64,000 nucleotides of DNA from Oscillospiraceae bacterium. Its GTDB lineage: Bacteria > Bacillota > Clostridia > Oscillospirales > Ruminococcaceae. Shown here in pieces: positions 43,322 to 51,472 of this stretch. A program made the translations under genes and the position numbers. Below the pieces are notes generated by a model. That model searched no databases and was not told where the DNA came from. It was given only the letters and a program-made list of their open reading frames with translations. Within the stretch, counting starts at the first letter, position 1; the number at the start of each line of letters is the position of its first letter. The stretch spans positions 1 to 64,000 of the forward strand of contig JAJQBX010000025.1 of assembly GCA_021203065.1 (NCBI GenBank), read 5' to 3'.

Positions 43322-44074
43322 TCACAGTCCTAAACACTCCATAAAAATCGGAATCTGCTGCTCCCAGCTCGCCTCGCTGTGCGTCCCACCCGGAACTATC
43401 CGGAAAGTGAGGTTTACCCTCTTTGTTAAGAGCATATGCGAAACGGAAATCAGAGCTTCGGATGAGCTCGAATGGTTGAAAATCTCTTTACTGCCATAGT
43501 CCATATAGATGCAGGTGTCATTGCGGATTTTTGCGGTGGCTATCATCTCAAGAATCTTTCCCGGATCAATCCATAAGCTAGGCGAAAGGCATGCCGCACG
43601 CTGGAAGACCTTGTTGTAGCATACAGCCGCATAGAGCGACATCAGCCCACCCATCGAAGAGCCGCAGATAATGGTGTGCTCCCGGTTGGGAACAGTCCGG
43701 TATTCCCGGTCAATAGTCGGCTTTAGTGTCCCGACAAGCCAGTCCATGTAGATTTTGCCCTTTCCGGGGACTTTCCCGAGAGTTGAATTCTCGAAGTCGA
43801 TAGGGGAGTACTCCGAAAGCCTCGAGTCGCCCTCATGGTTGCACTCGACCGCCACTATTATAAGAGGCGTTTTCGTCCAGCTCATATAGCTGTTCATGCC
43901 CCAAGACTTGCCGTATGTAGCGTCGCTGTCAAAGAATACGTTGTGCCCGTCAAACATGTACATAACCGGATACCTCCGGTCATCGTCGTAGTAATAGTCG
44001 GGAAGGTACAGATAAACCCGCCTTGTCCTCTCCCCCGAAAGCTGAGGGATTTTAACATCCCAGACTTTAATCAT
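43322..44074 (-). CDS. Alpha/beta-hydrolase esterase (Fes-like)
   Basis: 250 residues. 'RRVYLYLPDYYYDDDRRYPV' and 'MYMFDGHNVFFDSDATYGKS' are the N-terminal signature of putative esterases related to enterochelin esterase. The nucleophile elbow is CGSSMGGLMSLYA, and the His is in PGGTHSEASWEQQ. No signal peptide. The best start is the ATG at 44074 with AAAGGGG about 8 bases upstream; GTG and TTG codons precede it. First gene of the esterase-esterase-ATP-grasp set. The substrate is unknown; siderophore ester cleavage would need uptake genes, which are not here. Confidence 0.85.
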   Translation of the reverse strand: MIKVWDVKIPQLSGERTRRVYLYLPDYYYDDDRRYPVMYMFDGHNVFFDSDATYGKSWGMNSYMSWTKTPLIIVAVECNHEGDSRLSEYSPIDFENSTLGKVPGKGKIYMDWLVGTLKPTIDREYRTVPNREHTIICGSSMGGLMSLYAAVCYNKVFQRAACLSPSLWIDPGKILEMIATAKIRNDTCIYMDYGSKEIFNHSSSSEALISVSHMLLTKRVNLTFRIVPGGTHSEASWEQQIPIFMECLGL

Positions 44075-44158
44075 CACCAAAACCCCTTTGATTTTTTTGT
44101 TGCTTATAATAGTATAGTTTTATCTGACCAAAAAGTCAATAAGTTTGAGCAAAAAAAC

Positions 44159-44324
44159 GTCCCTGCGGGACGCCCTCTCAGTCGCCTGACGGCGACAGCT
44201 CCCCCAGAGGGGGAGCCAAGATTTCGGAGAGAACGACTTCTTGGCTCTCCCTTTGGGATGAGCGAAGAAGTTCGCTTGCGAACTTCAGCGAAGCTGACTG
44301 AGAGGGCGCGACCGTAGGGAGCGA
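44159..44324. repeat. Hairpin repeat family R1, copy f (two head-to-head modules)
   Basis: CGTCCCTGCGGGACG hairpin, then CCCTCTCAGTCG-CCTGACGG-CGACAGCTCCCCC..GGGGGAGCC, a spacer, then TTGGCTCTCCCTTTGGGA interrupted by GAAGTTCG/CGAACTTC, and AGCGAAGCTGACTGAGAGGG. It lies just downstream of copA. Confidence 0.8.
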
Positions 44325-44328
44325 ATTC

Positions 44329-46851
44329 TTATCTGCTTATGCTAATCACCTTATAATCCTGCTCCTCAACAGCATTCTTTAAAACGCTGTCCTCAACAGG
44401 AGCACTAAGGGTTACAACCGCAGTTCCTGCAGTGTGGCTTACCTCTGCAGATGAAACACCCGGGAGGGCTTCGAGAGTCTTCTTGACTCTTGCCTCACAG
44501 TGACCACACATCATGCCTTCGATTTTCATTGTAACTGTCATATCCTTCACCTTCTTTCCGTGTGATTTTTTATGCCTTGGTTTGTCGTGTTTACTCGTTC
44601 TTATGTCCGCAAAGTTGAGCCGGAGGGCGTTTGATACTACGCAGAAGCTTGAAAGGCTCATTGCCGCAGCGGCGAACATCGGGTTTAGTTCCCAGCCGAA
44701 GAGGTTTATATAAACTCCCGCCGCAAGAGGAATTCCTATTGAGTTATAGAAGAACGCCCAGAAGAGATTTTCGTGAATGTTCCGAAGTGTTGACCGGCTC
44801 AGCCTTATCGCCGCCGGAACGTCCATAAGACTGCTCTTCATGAGGACGACATCGGCAGCATCCACAGCAACATCCGCACCTGCGCCGATTGCTATGCCAA
44901 TGTCCGCACGTGTGAGAGCCGGGGCGTCGTTGATTCCGTCGCCGACCATGGCGACCTTGCCCGATTCCTTGAGACGCCTGATGACGCTTTCCTTGCCGTC
45001 GGGGAGGACTCCGGCTATAACCTCGTCAACTCCCGCCTGAGAGCCGATGGCGTTTGCAGTTCTCTCGTTGTCGCCGGTGAGCATGACAACCCTTATGCCC
45101 ATGCCCTTGAGCTCGCTTATAGCCTGTGCGCTGTCCGGCTTGATGACGTCGGCAACTGCTATAATTCCCATAAGCTTCCCGGATTTCGAGAAGAAGAGGG
45201 GAGTCTTTCCCTCGCCTGCAAGTCGCTCAAACGTCGCTTCAATTCCGTCAGGAAGCTTCGCAACCGTGCCGATGAACTTGAAGCTTCCGCCATAGAGGGT
45301 TTCGCCGTTCAGGATAGCCGTAAGCCCGTTTCCGGGAAGAGCCCGGAAGTCAGTCACATCGGAGTTCACGAGGCTGTTCTCCTCGCCGTAGCTCAGGATA
45401 GCCTTTGCAAGCGGATGCTCACTGCCTTTCTCAAGAGACAGCGCAAGCTCAGTCAGCTCGCTTTCACTGACTCCATCGCAGGGGATAATGTCGGTGACAG
45501 TGGGAGTGCCGGCTGTGATAGTCCCCGTCTTGTCGAGGACGACCGTTTCGGTCTTTCCGGTCTGCTCGAGGGATTCGGCAGTCTTGAAGAGGATGCCATT
45601 TTTCGCACCTACGCCGTTTCCGACCATAATTGCAACCGGCGTAGCAAGCCCCAATGCGCATGGACAGCTGATTACCAAAACAGAGATTCCCCTTGCCAAG
45701 GCATAGCTGAACGTCTGCCCGACGAGCAGCCATACTATAATGGTAATGACCGCAATTGTTATGACAGCAGGGACGAATATTCCCGACACTTTGTCTGCGA
45801 TCTTTGCGATCGGAGCCTTTGTGGCGGCGGCATCGCTGACCATTTTGATTATCTGGGAGAGAGTGGTGTCCTCTCCTACTCTCGTCGCGCGGCACTTTAT
45901 GAACCCGGACTGATTGATGGTTGCGGCTGAAACGCCGTCGCCGGTCTCCTTGTCAACAGGGATGCTTTCGCCGGTGAGTGCTGACTCATTGACGGCACTT
46001 GAACCCTCAATGATGACTCCGTCAACCGGAATACTCTCTCCGGGGCGAACCACGAAAATATCCCCGACATTTACTTTCTGGATTTCGACCTCAGTCTCAA
46101 CGCCGTTTTTAAGAACAGTAGCCGTCTTCGGGGCGAGCTTCATAAGCCCTTTGAGGGCGTCGGTGGTCTTGCCCTTTGAGCGTGCCTCGAGCATCTTTCC
46201 AACGGTTATGAGCGTCAGGATCATCGCCGCAGACTCGAAATAGAAGTCGTTCATATACTCCATGACCGCTTCCATATTGCCCTTAAGCTGGGCGTCGGTC
46301 ATCATGAAAAGCGCATAGGTCGAGTAGACGAACGCAGCAGATGATCCGAGAGCCACAAGGGTGTCCATATTCGGAGCTCTGTGGATAAGCCCCTTGAAGC
46401 CGCTTATGAAGAATTTCTGGTTGATGACCATGACAATTGCCACCAAGATCATCTCAAGAAGCCCCATCGCAACATGGTTATCTTCAAAGAACCCGGGAAC
46501 AGGGAAGCCCCACATCATGTGCCCCATCGAGAAGTACATGAGTACTATCAGGAATCCGAGCGAAGCAATCAGTCTTCTTTTCAACTTCGGCGTTTCGGTG
46601 TCCTTAAGGGAGTCGACCTCGTCACCACTGCTCGCCGATGCTGCCTTTTCAGCTCCCTTTAAGGAAGCTCCATACCCGGCATTTTCGACAGCAGAGATTA
46701 TAGAGTCAGGACTCGCCGTCCCCTCAACCCCCATTGAATTGGTGAGTAGGCTCACCGAGCAGGAGGTGACACCCTCCACCTTCGAAACGGCTTTCTCCAC
46801 CCGAGCACTGCAAGCCGCACAACTCATGCCGGTAACATTATATTGGTCCAT
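44329..46851 (-). CDS. copA: Copper-exporting P-type ATPase with C-terminal CopZ-like domain
   Basis: P1B-type pump that expels Cu(I). About 840 residues. N-terminal HMA domain with [11 protein letters not shown]; eight TM helices; actuator TGES ([10 protein letters not shown]); ion-binding [12 protein letters not shown]; phosphorylation motif [13 protein letters not shown] motif [23 protein letters not shown]; and [11 protein letters not shown]. Unusually, a second HMA domain ([20 protein letters not shown]) ends the protein after a Lys/His-rich linker (about 755-775), like a fused CopZ chaperone. The start at 46851 has GAAAGGATG about 9 bases upstream. It lies downstream of csoR on the same strand. 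Confidence 0.95.
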   Translation of the reverse strand: MDQYNVTGMSCAACSARVEKAVSKVEGVTSCSVSLLTNSMGVEGTASPDSIISAVENAGYGASLKGAEKAASASSGDEVDSLKDTETPKLKRRLIASLGFLIVLMYFSMGHMMWGFPVPGFFEDNHVAMGLLEMILVAIVMVINQKFFISGFKGLIHRAPNMDTLVALGSSAAFVYSTYALFMMTDAQLKGNMEAVMEYMNDFYFESAAMILTLITVGKMLEARSKGKTTDALKGLMKLAPKTATVLKNGVETEVEIQKVNVGDIFVVRPGESIPVDGVIIEGSSAVNESALTGESIPVDKETGDGVSAATINQSGFIKCRATRVGEDTTLSQIIKMVSDAAATKAPIAKIADKVSGIFVPAVITIAVITIIVWLLVGQTFSYALARGISVLVISCPCALGLATPVAIMVGNGVGAKNGILFKTAESLEQTGKTETVVLDKTGTITAGTPTVTDIIPCDGVSESELTELALSLEKGSEHPLAKAILSYGEENSLVNSDVTDFRALPGNGLTAILNGETLYGGSFKFIGTVAKLPDGIEATFERLAGEGKTPLFFSKSGKLMGIIAVADVIKPDSAQAISELKGMGIRVVMLTGDNERTANAIGSQAGVDEVIAGVLPDGKESVIRRLKESGKVAMVGDGINDAPALTRADIGIAIGAGADVAVDAADVVLMKSSLMDVPAAIRLSRSTLRNIHENLFWAFFYNSIGIPLAAGVYINLFGWELNPMFAAAAMSLSSFCVVSNALRLNFADIRTSKHDKPRHKKSHGKKVKDMTVTMKIEGMMCGHCEARVKKTLEALPGVSSAEVSHTAGTAVVTLSAPVEDSVLKNAVEEQDYKVISISR

Positions 46852-46872
46852 ATATTTCATCCTTTCTGGATT

Positions 46873-47032
46873 TGTCGGCTTCGCCGATCGCACTTCGTGC
46901 GCCCTCTCAGTCGCCTGCGGCGACAGCTCTCCCAGAGGGAGAGCCGAGAAATGCGCCTCCCGAAAATCTTGGCTCCCCCTTTGGGGGAGCTGTCATGCGA
47001 AGCATGACTGAGAGGGCGCGACCGGAGGGAGC
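46873..47032. repeat. Hairpin repeat family R1, copy g (two head-to-head modules)
   Basis: TCGGCTTCGCCGA, GCACTTCGTGC, CCCTCTCAGTCG-CCTGCGG-CGACAGCTCTCCC..GGGAGAGCC, a spacer, then TTGGCTCCCCCTTTGGGGGA, CATGCGAAGCATG, ACTGAGAGGGCGC. It lies between csoR and copA. Confidence 0.82.
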
Positions 47033-47035
47033 GTT

Positions 47036-47335
47036 TCACTTCATCAGCTTCTGCATCGTCACAACCAGCTCTTCAATCGTCTCGTCGTCGCCATTGCGGA
47101 TGTCTCTGGCGACGCAGTGGCGGATATGGCTTGAAAGGAGCTCCCGGTTGAACGAATTTATGGCGGAGGACACCGCTGCCGACTGGGTCAGGATGTCCGG
47201 GCAGTAAGCCGACTCATCAAGCATCCGCTTGAGCCCCCGAATCTGCCCCTCAATCCGGTTGAGCCTGTTCATAAGCTTCTTATATTCATCATCCGACCGC
47301 TCAGTAGTCTTCCCGCAACAACACTCTTTGCTCAT
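47036..47335 (-). CDS. csoR: Copper-sensing repressor CsoR
   Basis: All-helical metal-responsive repressor that leaves DNA when it binds Cu(I). 99 residues. NRLNRIEGQIRGLKRMLDES is the conserved first helix; the Cu ligands are Cys in AYCPDIL and His-x2-Cys in SHIRHCVARD. An extra N-terminal KECCCGKTT may bind metal too. The start at 47335 is chosen from MIMM by spacing to GAGGTGATA. Its promoter spacer is a CsoR operator and a second box lies in the leader, so it controls itself and copA. Confidence 0.94.
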   Translation of the reverse strand: MSKECCCGKTTERSDDEYKKLMNRLNRIEGQIRGLKRMLDESAYCPDILTQSAAVSSAINSFNRELLSSHIRHCVARDIRNGDDETIEELVVTMQKLMK

Positions 47336-47356
47336 CATTATCACCTCGAATATAAA

Positions 47357-47373
47357 ATACCCCCGGAGGGTAT
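47357..47373. promoter_or_regulatory. CsoR operator 2
   Basis: ATACCCCC-GGAGGGTAT, a near-perfect palindrome in the csoR leader, matching the known CsoR box type (TACCC...GGGTA). Confidence 0.8.
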
Positions 47374-47385
47374 CTCTCTATAAGC

Positions 47386-47414
47386 ATTATATACCCGTAC
47401 GGGGTATTTGTCAA
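47386..47414 (-). promoter_or_regulatory. csoR promoter with CsoR operator 1 in the spacer
   Basis: On the minus strand TTGACA, 17 bp, TATAAT. The palindrome ATACCCCGTACGGGTAT (47391-47407) fills the spacer, so a bound repressor would block RNA polymerase directly. Confidence 0.88.
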
Positions 47415-47441
47415 GAGCTTTTCGGAATATTTTTTTGGGGC

Positions 47442-47470
47442 TTGACAGAGTGATACCAGAGTATTATAAT
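47442..47470 (+). promoter_or_regulatory. Sigma-A promoter of the DUF3990/HTH pair
   Basis: TTGACA (47442-47447), 17 bp, TATAAT (47465-47470), divergent from the csoR promoter. Confidence 0.8.
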
Positions 47471-47479
47471 TAAGACAGA

Positions 47480-47499
47480 AGTAATACTATAGTATTACT
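47480..47499. promoter_or_regulatory. Perfect 20-bp palindrome, likely autoregulatory operator
   Basis: AGTAATACTATAGTATTACT, a perfect palindrome just after the -10 box and before the ribosome site. Probably bound by the HTH protein encoded downstream. Confidence 0.65.
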
Positions 47500-47515
47500 T
47501 TCAGGAGGCGATAAC

Positions 47516-48217
47516 ATGTATAAAGACCTGAAAATTTACCACGGCTCACAGCAGATTGTCGAGATTCCACGTTTTGGGGTGGGAAAAGAGTATAATGACT
47601 ATGGTCAGGGCTTCTATTGCACTGAAAAAATTGAGCTTGCCCGTGAGTGGGCTTGCCCGATAAAAAACGACGGCTATCTCAACAAGTATTCCCTCCACCT
47701 TGACGGCTTAAACGTGATGCACCTGACCCGGGGAGAGTTCAACATTCTTAACTGGCTTGCTGTTTTGCTTGCGCACAGGAGGTTTGACATCACATCGGCA
47801 GTCGGAAGCAACGCAAGGGATTTCGTCATCCAGAGGTTCATGCCTGATACCTACGGCGTCGACGTCATGATTGGCTATCGTGCGGACGATTCATACTTCT
47901 CTTTTGCAGAGGATTTTGTCAACAATACCATTTCGCTTCGTGATCTCAACATCGCCATGCAGCTTGGCACTCTTGGGGAACAGGTGGTTCTCATCTCCGA
48001 AAAGTCCTTCAGTCGGATAGAGTTTACCGGATATGAAACGGTCGACTATCGTGAATACTATTTTAAAAGAGCCGAAAGAGACCGGAAAGCCCGTGAGGCT
48101 TACGCCAGCCGCAAGAGAAGTCTTGAGCAGCTCACCCAAGACATTTTCATCTTGGATATTATGAGGGAGGATATGATGCCCGATGACCCACGCTTACAGT
48201 CAGTTATATCTCGCTAA
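47516..48217 (+). CDS. DUF3990 protein, probable toxin
   Basis: 233 residues. The N-terminus has LKIYHGSQQIVE (His), DYGQGFYCTEKIELAREWA (Tyr/Thr strand) and, later, NIAMQLGTLGEQVVLIS (Gln), which fits the H-Y-[Q/E] pattern of ADP-ribosyltransferase-like folds to which DUF3990 has been linked. The C-terminus is a charged helix (FKRAERDRKAREAYASRKRS). Overlapped by a downstream HTH gene and preceded by a promoter with a perfect palindrome, the layout of a type II toxin-antitoxin pair. Toxicity and substrate are inferred only. GGAGG lies before the ATG. Confidence 0.8.
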   Translation: MYKDLKIYHGSQQIVEIPRFGVGKEYNDYGQGFYCTEKIELAREWACPIKNDGYLNKYSLHLDGLNVMHLTRGEFNILNWLAVLLAHRRFDITSAVGSNARDFVIQRFMPDTYGVDVMIGYRADDSYFSFAEDFVNNTISLRDLNIAMQLGTLGEQVVLISEKSFSRIEFTGYETVDYREYYFKRAERDRKAREAYASRKRSLEQLTQDIFILDIMREDMMPDDPRLQSVISR

Positions 48218-48809
48218 AGCCGCCTCGGCAGTCGGAAACATGCTTCACGATGCGGTCAATGAATTCGGAATTGACGGGGGAGATTTTCTTGATCGCTTCG
48301 TTCAATCGGGCATTGCGGGCGAAATTGAGTCCGGAAACCCGAAATACATCGCCGGAAAGAGTGGCTTGGAGCTTTGCTTGGAGGTTATCGAGAGGACATG
48401 TGGAAGAAGCCCAAGGGTGGAGCTCATCGAGAGCTACGACCGCAGTCCCGAATACTGGGTCGGCTGGATGTTCACCCATTATCAGTGGCACTCCGGCAGG
48501 AGCTTCCGCAGTATTCTCGACACCGTCCCGTATTATGAGCTTTTGGGGTTATATCCCATCCTCCACGAAGCGGCAGTTGAAAAGAGCTACGAGGTCCTTG
48601 ATGCGCACTTCAAGCCCGGTGCAAATAAGCTGAAGCTCATCCGTAGCCGTTCCTGCATGACCCAGAAAGCCCTGTCCGAAGCCTCTGGCGTCCCGATAAA
48701 CACCATCCGGGCATATGAACAGGGGAGAAAGGATATTTCGAAAGCTCATGCGGACGCTGTAATTCGCCTCGAAAGAGCTCTTAAATGCGACTCAGGAGAA
48801 CTGAGATAA
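48183..48809 (+). CDS. HTH-domain protein, probable antitoxin/repressor
   Basis: 208 residues. An uncharacterised N-terminal domain (about 1-140, with YDRSPEYWVGWMFTHYQWHS) is followed by an XRE-type HTH at about 148-200: LKLIRSRSCMTQKALSEASG, VPINTIRAYEQGRKDISKAH. Overlaps the DUF3990 gene by 35 bp in another frame. Likely neutralises the DUF3990 protein and binds the palindrome at 47480-47499. A C-terminal rather than N-terminal HTH is less usual for XRE antitoxins. GGGAGG is 12 bases before the ATG, so translation is probably coupled to the upstream gene. Confidence 0.8.
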   Translation: MTHAYSQLYLAKAASAVGNMLHDAVNEFGIDGGDFLDRFVQSGIAGEIESGNPKYIAGKSGLELCLEVIERTCGRSPRVELIESYDRSPEYWVGWMFTHYQWHSGRSFRSILDTVPYYELLGLYPILHEAAVEKSYEVLDAHFKPGANKLKLIRSRSCMTQKALSEASGVPINTIRAYEQGRKDISKAHADAVIRLERALKCDSGELR

Positions 48810-48813
48810 ATAA

Positions 48814-48841
48814 AAACGCCCATGCCTTTGCATGAGCGTTT
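48814..48841. terminator. Bidirectional terminator
   Basis: AAACGCCCATGC pairs with GCATGAGCGTTT with one mismatch, between convergent genes. Confidence 0.75.
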
Positions 48842-48865
48842 CATATTAAGTATCTCTTTCAGCGA

Positions 48866-49267
48866 TCAGAGCCCATAGGCTTGGTTATAAGCTGTTGCCA
48901 AGGTGTTGGTGTTCTTCATCAGGAGGTGGAGCCCGTAGTACTGACCGAGACCGCAGATGAGGATTCCGAGGATGAGCCAGAGTAAAACGGTGGTGCCGTT
49001 TTCGGAGATGGTTACGCCATAGGTGGGACCATTAGCCTGAAGACGGTTTCCAAGCTTGTAGTACCAGTAGTAGCTATACAGCCCGCAGGTGATCAGGGAC
49101 AAAAGAATGAGCTTCAGAAGTCCCGGGGTTTCGTCGCCGTCGTTGCGGCATATTTCGTTCACATCCTGTGCCCACTCATAAATAAACCATAAGCCATAAA
49201 TGCCGCAGGTTATAATGGTGAGAAGAACGTAGACGACGATGTTTCTGTCAGTACGGATTTTTCTCAT
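48866..49267 (-). CDS. DUF4234 membrane protein
   Basis: 133 residues, three TM helices. The family pattern appears twice as 'LLTIITCGIYGLWFIYEWAQD' and 'LLSLITCGLYSYYWYYKLGN' (T-C-G-I/L-Y-x-x-Y/W), followed by 'LILGILICGLGQYYGLHLLM'. Function unknown; such proteins often lie near DUF2752 genes, as here. GGAAAGA lies before the ATG at 49267. It begins 30 bp downstream of the DUF2752 gene, so the two likely share a transcript. Confidence 0.88.
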   Translation of the reverse strand: MRKIRTDRNIVVYVLLTIITCGIYGLWFIYEWAQDVNEICRNDGDETPGLLKLILLSLITCGLYSYYWYYKLGNRLQANGPTYGVTISENGTTVLLWLILGILICGLGQYYGLHLLMKNTNTLATAYNQAYGL

Positions 49268-49296
49268 GATTATCTTTCCTTACATAGAGTATTTAT

Positions 49297-49740
49297 TTAC
49301 TGCCTGAGCCCGAATAGCGAAAAAATATAAGAGCCAAGGCGATAAACCAGACCTTCCTTTGGGTGGAAAACGACCACGTCACAGCTTGGGTCAGCCATCC
49401 GTATTATGTAGACCACCAGAAACAGTGCGATAATTATTGCAAAAGACACCTTTGCGAGGCGGGGAAGCCTCTTCCTGAAAATAATGATAAGAGCCATCGG
49501 GATGACCGTCCAGAACAGGGGATGGTACTCAAATGCCCCCGCAAAATCAAGCCTTAAGGCGCAGAGCCAAGCCCTCGACATCCCGCAACCGCCGCAGGAG
49601 ACGCCGGTCAGATATTTTATCGGGCATCCGGCACCCAGAATCGCCAGAATTCCATACAAAACGACCACTCCGGCAAAAGCAAAAACCGCTGAGCGGTTAT
49701 TTTTAATCCAGTTTTTGAGTGTGGCAAAGAGTGCATTCAT
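49297..49740 (-). CDS. DUF2752 membrane protein
   Basis: 147 residues with about four TM helices. The family core is GAGCPIKYLTGVSCGGCGMS then RAWLCALRLDFAGAFEYHPLF, containing the Cys-x-x-Cys-G-M and HPLF motifs. Function unknown; found widely with DUF4234 and type-IV-pilin-like or stress genes. No strong ribosome site is seen before the ATG at 49740. Probably first gene of a two-gene unit with DUF4234. Confidence 0.88.
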   Translation of the reverse strand: MNALFATLKNWIKNNRSAVFAFAGVVVLYGILAILGAGCPIKYLTGVSCGGCGMSRAWLCALRLDFAGAFEYHPLFWTVIPMALIIIFRKRLPRLAKVSFAIIIALFLVVYIIRMADPSCDVVVFHPKEGLVYRLGSYIFSLFGLRQ

Positions 49741-49882
49741 ATTTTTATATCAACAGATTATAGATATTTTGTGTATTTGCATGGGTTCATTATATACATT
49801 TTTCGACATTTTGTCAATCCCTTTTTGAAAATTTTAATTTTCGGATAGATTGTTGTCCGCCGGCAAGCATTTCCAAAGAAAA

Positions 49883-49901
49883 ACCGCCCGGGGTGGGCGG
49901 C
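49883..49901 (-). terminator. Terminator of the CmpB-mntA-hepT operon
   Basis: On the minus strand GCCGCCC-ACCCC-GGGCGGT followed by TTTTTCTTT, 7 bp after the hepT stop. Confidence 0.8.
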
Positions 49902-49907
49902 TTTGGC

Positions 49908-50249
49908 TTAGTCCAACTGCTTTTCGCAGAAATCTTTCAGAATCGGAATGTCATTGACAGCAGTTTCCCAAATGACAGCTCGGCTCATACTGCCGTAATT
50001 GTGCGCAACGAGATTACGCATTCCTTTTATCGCAGACCATTGCATGAGGTCTGATGTTTCACGCTTGTATTCTGGTGATAAGCCGCCACTTAGCTCTCCT
50101 ATCTGCAGTATGCAGAATGAAACGGAACGCTGATAGTCGGCATCTTCGTTGAAAATCTCGAAAGATTTTCCGTAGCGATTAATTGTCTTTTCAATTTCAA
50201 TGCAGTAGTCGAGCATGTGGCTCAGCCTTTGTTTATCAAGCGACTGCAT
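49908..50249 (-). CDS. hepT: HepT-like HEPN ribonuclease toxin
   Basis: 113 residues, DUF86/HEPN fold. The Rx4HxY motif is exact: RNLVAHNY, where Arg and His form the RNase site and Tyr is the residue AMPylated by MntA in characterised systems. 'LDYCIEIEKTINRYG' and 'SFCILQIGELSGGLSPEYK' are typical helices. It overlaps mntA by 14 bp in the order mntA-hepT. A type VII-like toxin-antitoxin module is the best reading. Confidence 0.92.
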   Translation of the reverse strand: MQSLDKQRLSHMLDYCIEIEKTINRYGKSFEIFNEDADYQRSVSFCILQIGELSGGLSPEYKRETSDLMQWSAIKGMRNLVAHNYGSMSRAVIWETAVNDIPILKDFCEKQLD

Positions 50250-50568
50250 ACAAATTCACCTTTTCTTTCTGCACATTATCCCTGAACCCTATTTCGCTTG
50301 GCATCTGAGGCGTCTGAGTCAGGGAGGAGAGGGTTATCAGGTCGATTTCCTTGCCGAGGGCTTCTTCAAGCTCTGAGTAGAGTGCTCCGAGGGCAAACAG
50401 ACTCTTGATTGATGTACCGGTTGTATCGATAACCAAATCAATATCACTTTCCTCGTTCGCTGTGCCACGGGCATAAGAGCCATAGAGGTATACAGCACGT
50501 AGCCCATACCTCTCCGCAATCGGCTTGACAATGTCCGCAATTTCCTGCAAACTGAGTATTCTGTTCAT
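50236..50568 (-). CDS. mntA: MntA-like minimal nucleotidyltransferase antitoxin
   Basis: 110 residues from the ATG at 50568, set by GGAGGTG 6-7 bases upstream; the longer frame to 50649 overlaps the upstream gene. The nucleotidyltransferase signature is complete: VYLYGSYARGTANEESDIDL (GSYARG and DxD). MntA enzymes add AMP to the Tyr of HepT and silence it. The catalytic Asp pair and partner gene are intact, so the module is probably active. Confidence 0.92.
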   Translation of the reverse strand: MNRILSLQEIADIVKPIAERYGLRAVYLYGSYARGTANEESDIDLVIDTTGTSIKSLFALGALYSELEEALGKEIDLITLSSLTQTPQMPSEIGFRDNVQKEKVNLYAVA

Positions 50569-50584
50569 CGGAGCACCTCCAAAA

Positions 50585-51379
50585 TCAATCTTTTTTCTTC
50601 CTCTCCATGAAGTTGACCTTTTTTCTGAGCTCGATTCGCTTCTCTTCAAGCTCCTCCATGTACTCCTTCAGGACTTCATTAAGCGGCTTGTCGGTCGAGA
50701 ATGGGTGGACGAACTGGTAACGACGCTGGCTGCCCTTGGCACGCTTGAGGAGCTCCTCGTTGCGAGCCCGGATTTGCGCCTTGATGTTCTCGTACTTGAG
50801 GACGACCTCGTTCTCCTCGGCGAAGTGCTTGAGCTTGACAAGTAGCTGTGCCGAGTTGCACATATCCACGATGAAGACGCCGAAGAACAGTCCGATAAAG
50901 AACGAGAATGCCAGATTCTGACTGAGCCACACAAGCGATTCCTTTATGTACGGGTGGATGAAGAAGTAGTAAACTCCGCCCAAAATTGCCCAGAAGAGCG
51001 AGAACTTCGGGCAGATGATGCCCATGATGTTTCCCTTTTCGTCGGTATAGTCCCACAGCCGGACTTTGCTTATTTTGAGCGAGATAAAACCTGCGATAAA
51101 TTCGATAACCGTCATCATCACAGCCATCAGAACGAACAGGATTATTTTGTTGACGACATCGCTCTCAAACGGAAGATAGTCTTCGAGCGACGCCAGCAGG
51201 TACAGAACGCAAAGCCCTGTCCCGTAGAGAGGCAGATAAGGACCGGTGCAGAAGCCCGGATTGATCCACTTGTGTTCCGGGTTCGCTTCCGAGAAAAATC
51301 TTCTGAACAAAAGCTCAATCCACCAGCCTAAAACCGAGCCGATGAAGAACAGATACGCTAAAATCAATGGCAGATTCAT
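50585..51379 (-). CDS. CmpB-like membrane protein (PF06541 type)
   Basis: 264 residues. The N-terminal 165 residues have about five TM helices with the family motifs GSVLGWWIELLFRRFF, 'NPGFCTGPYLPLYGTG' and 'LKISKVRLWDYTDEKGNIMG'. Annotated as a putative ABC-transporter permease in databases, with little functional proof. A charged coiled-coil tail (LLVKLKHFAEENEVVLKYEN..) ends the protein. The start at 51379 has GGGAG upstream. It ends 16 bp before the mntA ATG, so the toxin-antitoxin genes may be transcribed with it. Confidence 0.85.
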   Translation of the reverse strand: MNLPLILAYLFFIGSVLGWWIELLFRRFFSEANPEHKWINPGFCTGPYLPLYGTGLCVLYLLASLEDYLPFESDVVNKIILFVLMAVMMTVIEFIAGFISLKISKVRLWDYTDEKGNIMGIICPKFSLFWAILGGVYYFFIHPYIKESLVWLSQNLAFSFFIGLFFGVFIVDMCNSAQLLVKLKHFAEENEVVLKYENIKAQIRARNEELLKRAKGSQRRYQFVHPFSTDKPLNEVLKEYMEELEEKRIELRKKVNFMERKKKD

Positions 51380-51411
51380 ATTTAACTCCCAGATGTTGTA
51401 ACGATGCACTT

Positions 51412-51465
51412 ATGGCTCCCCTTACTAAGGGGAGCTGTCGCACGAAGTGCGACTGAGGGGTTCTC
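51412..51465. repeat. Hairpin repeat family R1, copy h
   Basis: ATGGCTCCCCTTACTAAGGG then GAGC, CGCACGAAGTGCG, ACTGAGGGGT. Between the CmpB-like and nitroreductase genes. Confidence 0.82.
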
Positions 51466-51472
51466 CCTCAGT

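Noticed and set aside
46357-47011. Plus-strand frame of 216 aa opposite copA
   Set aside because: It overlaps the TM region of copA on the opposite strand and runs into the R1 repeat.
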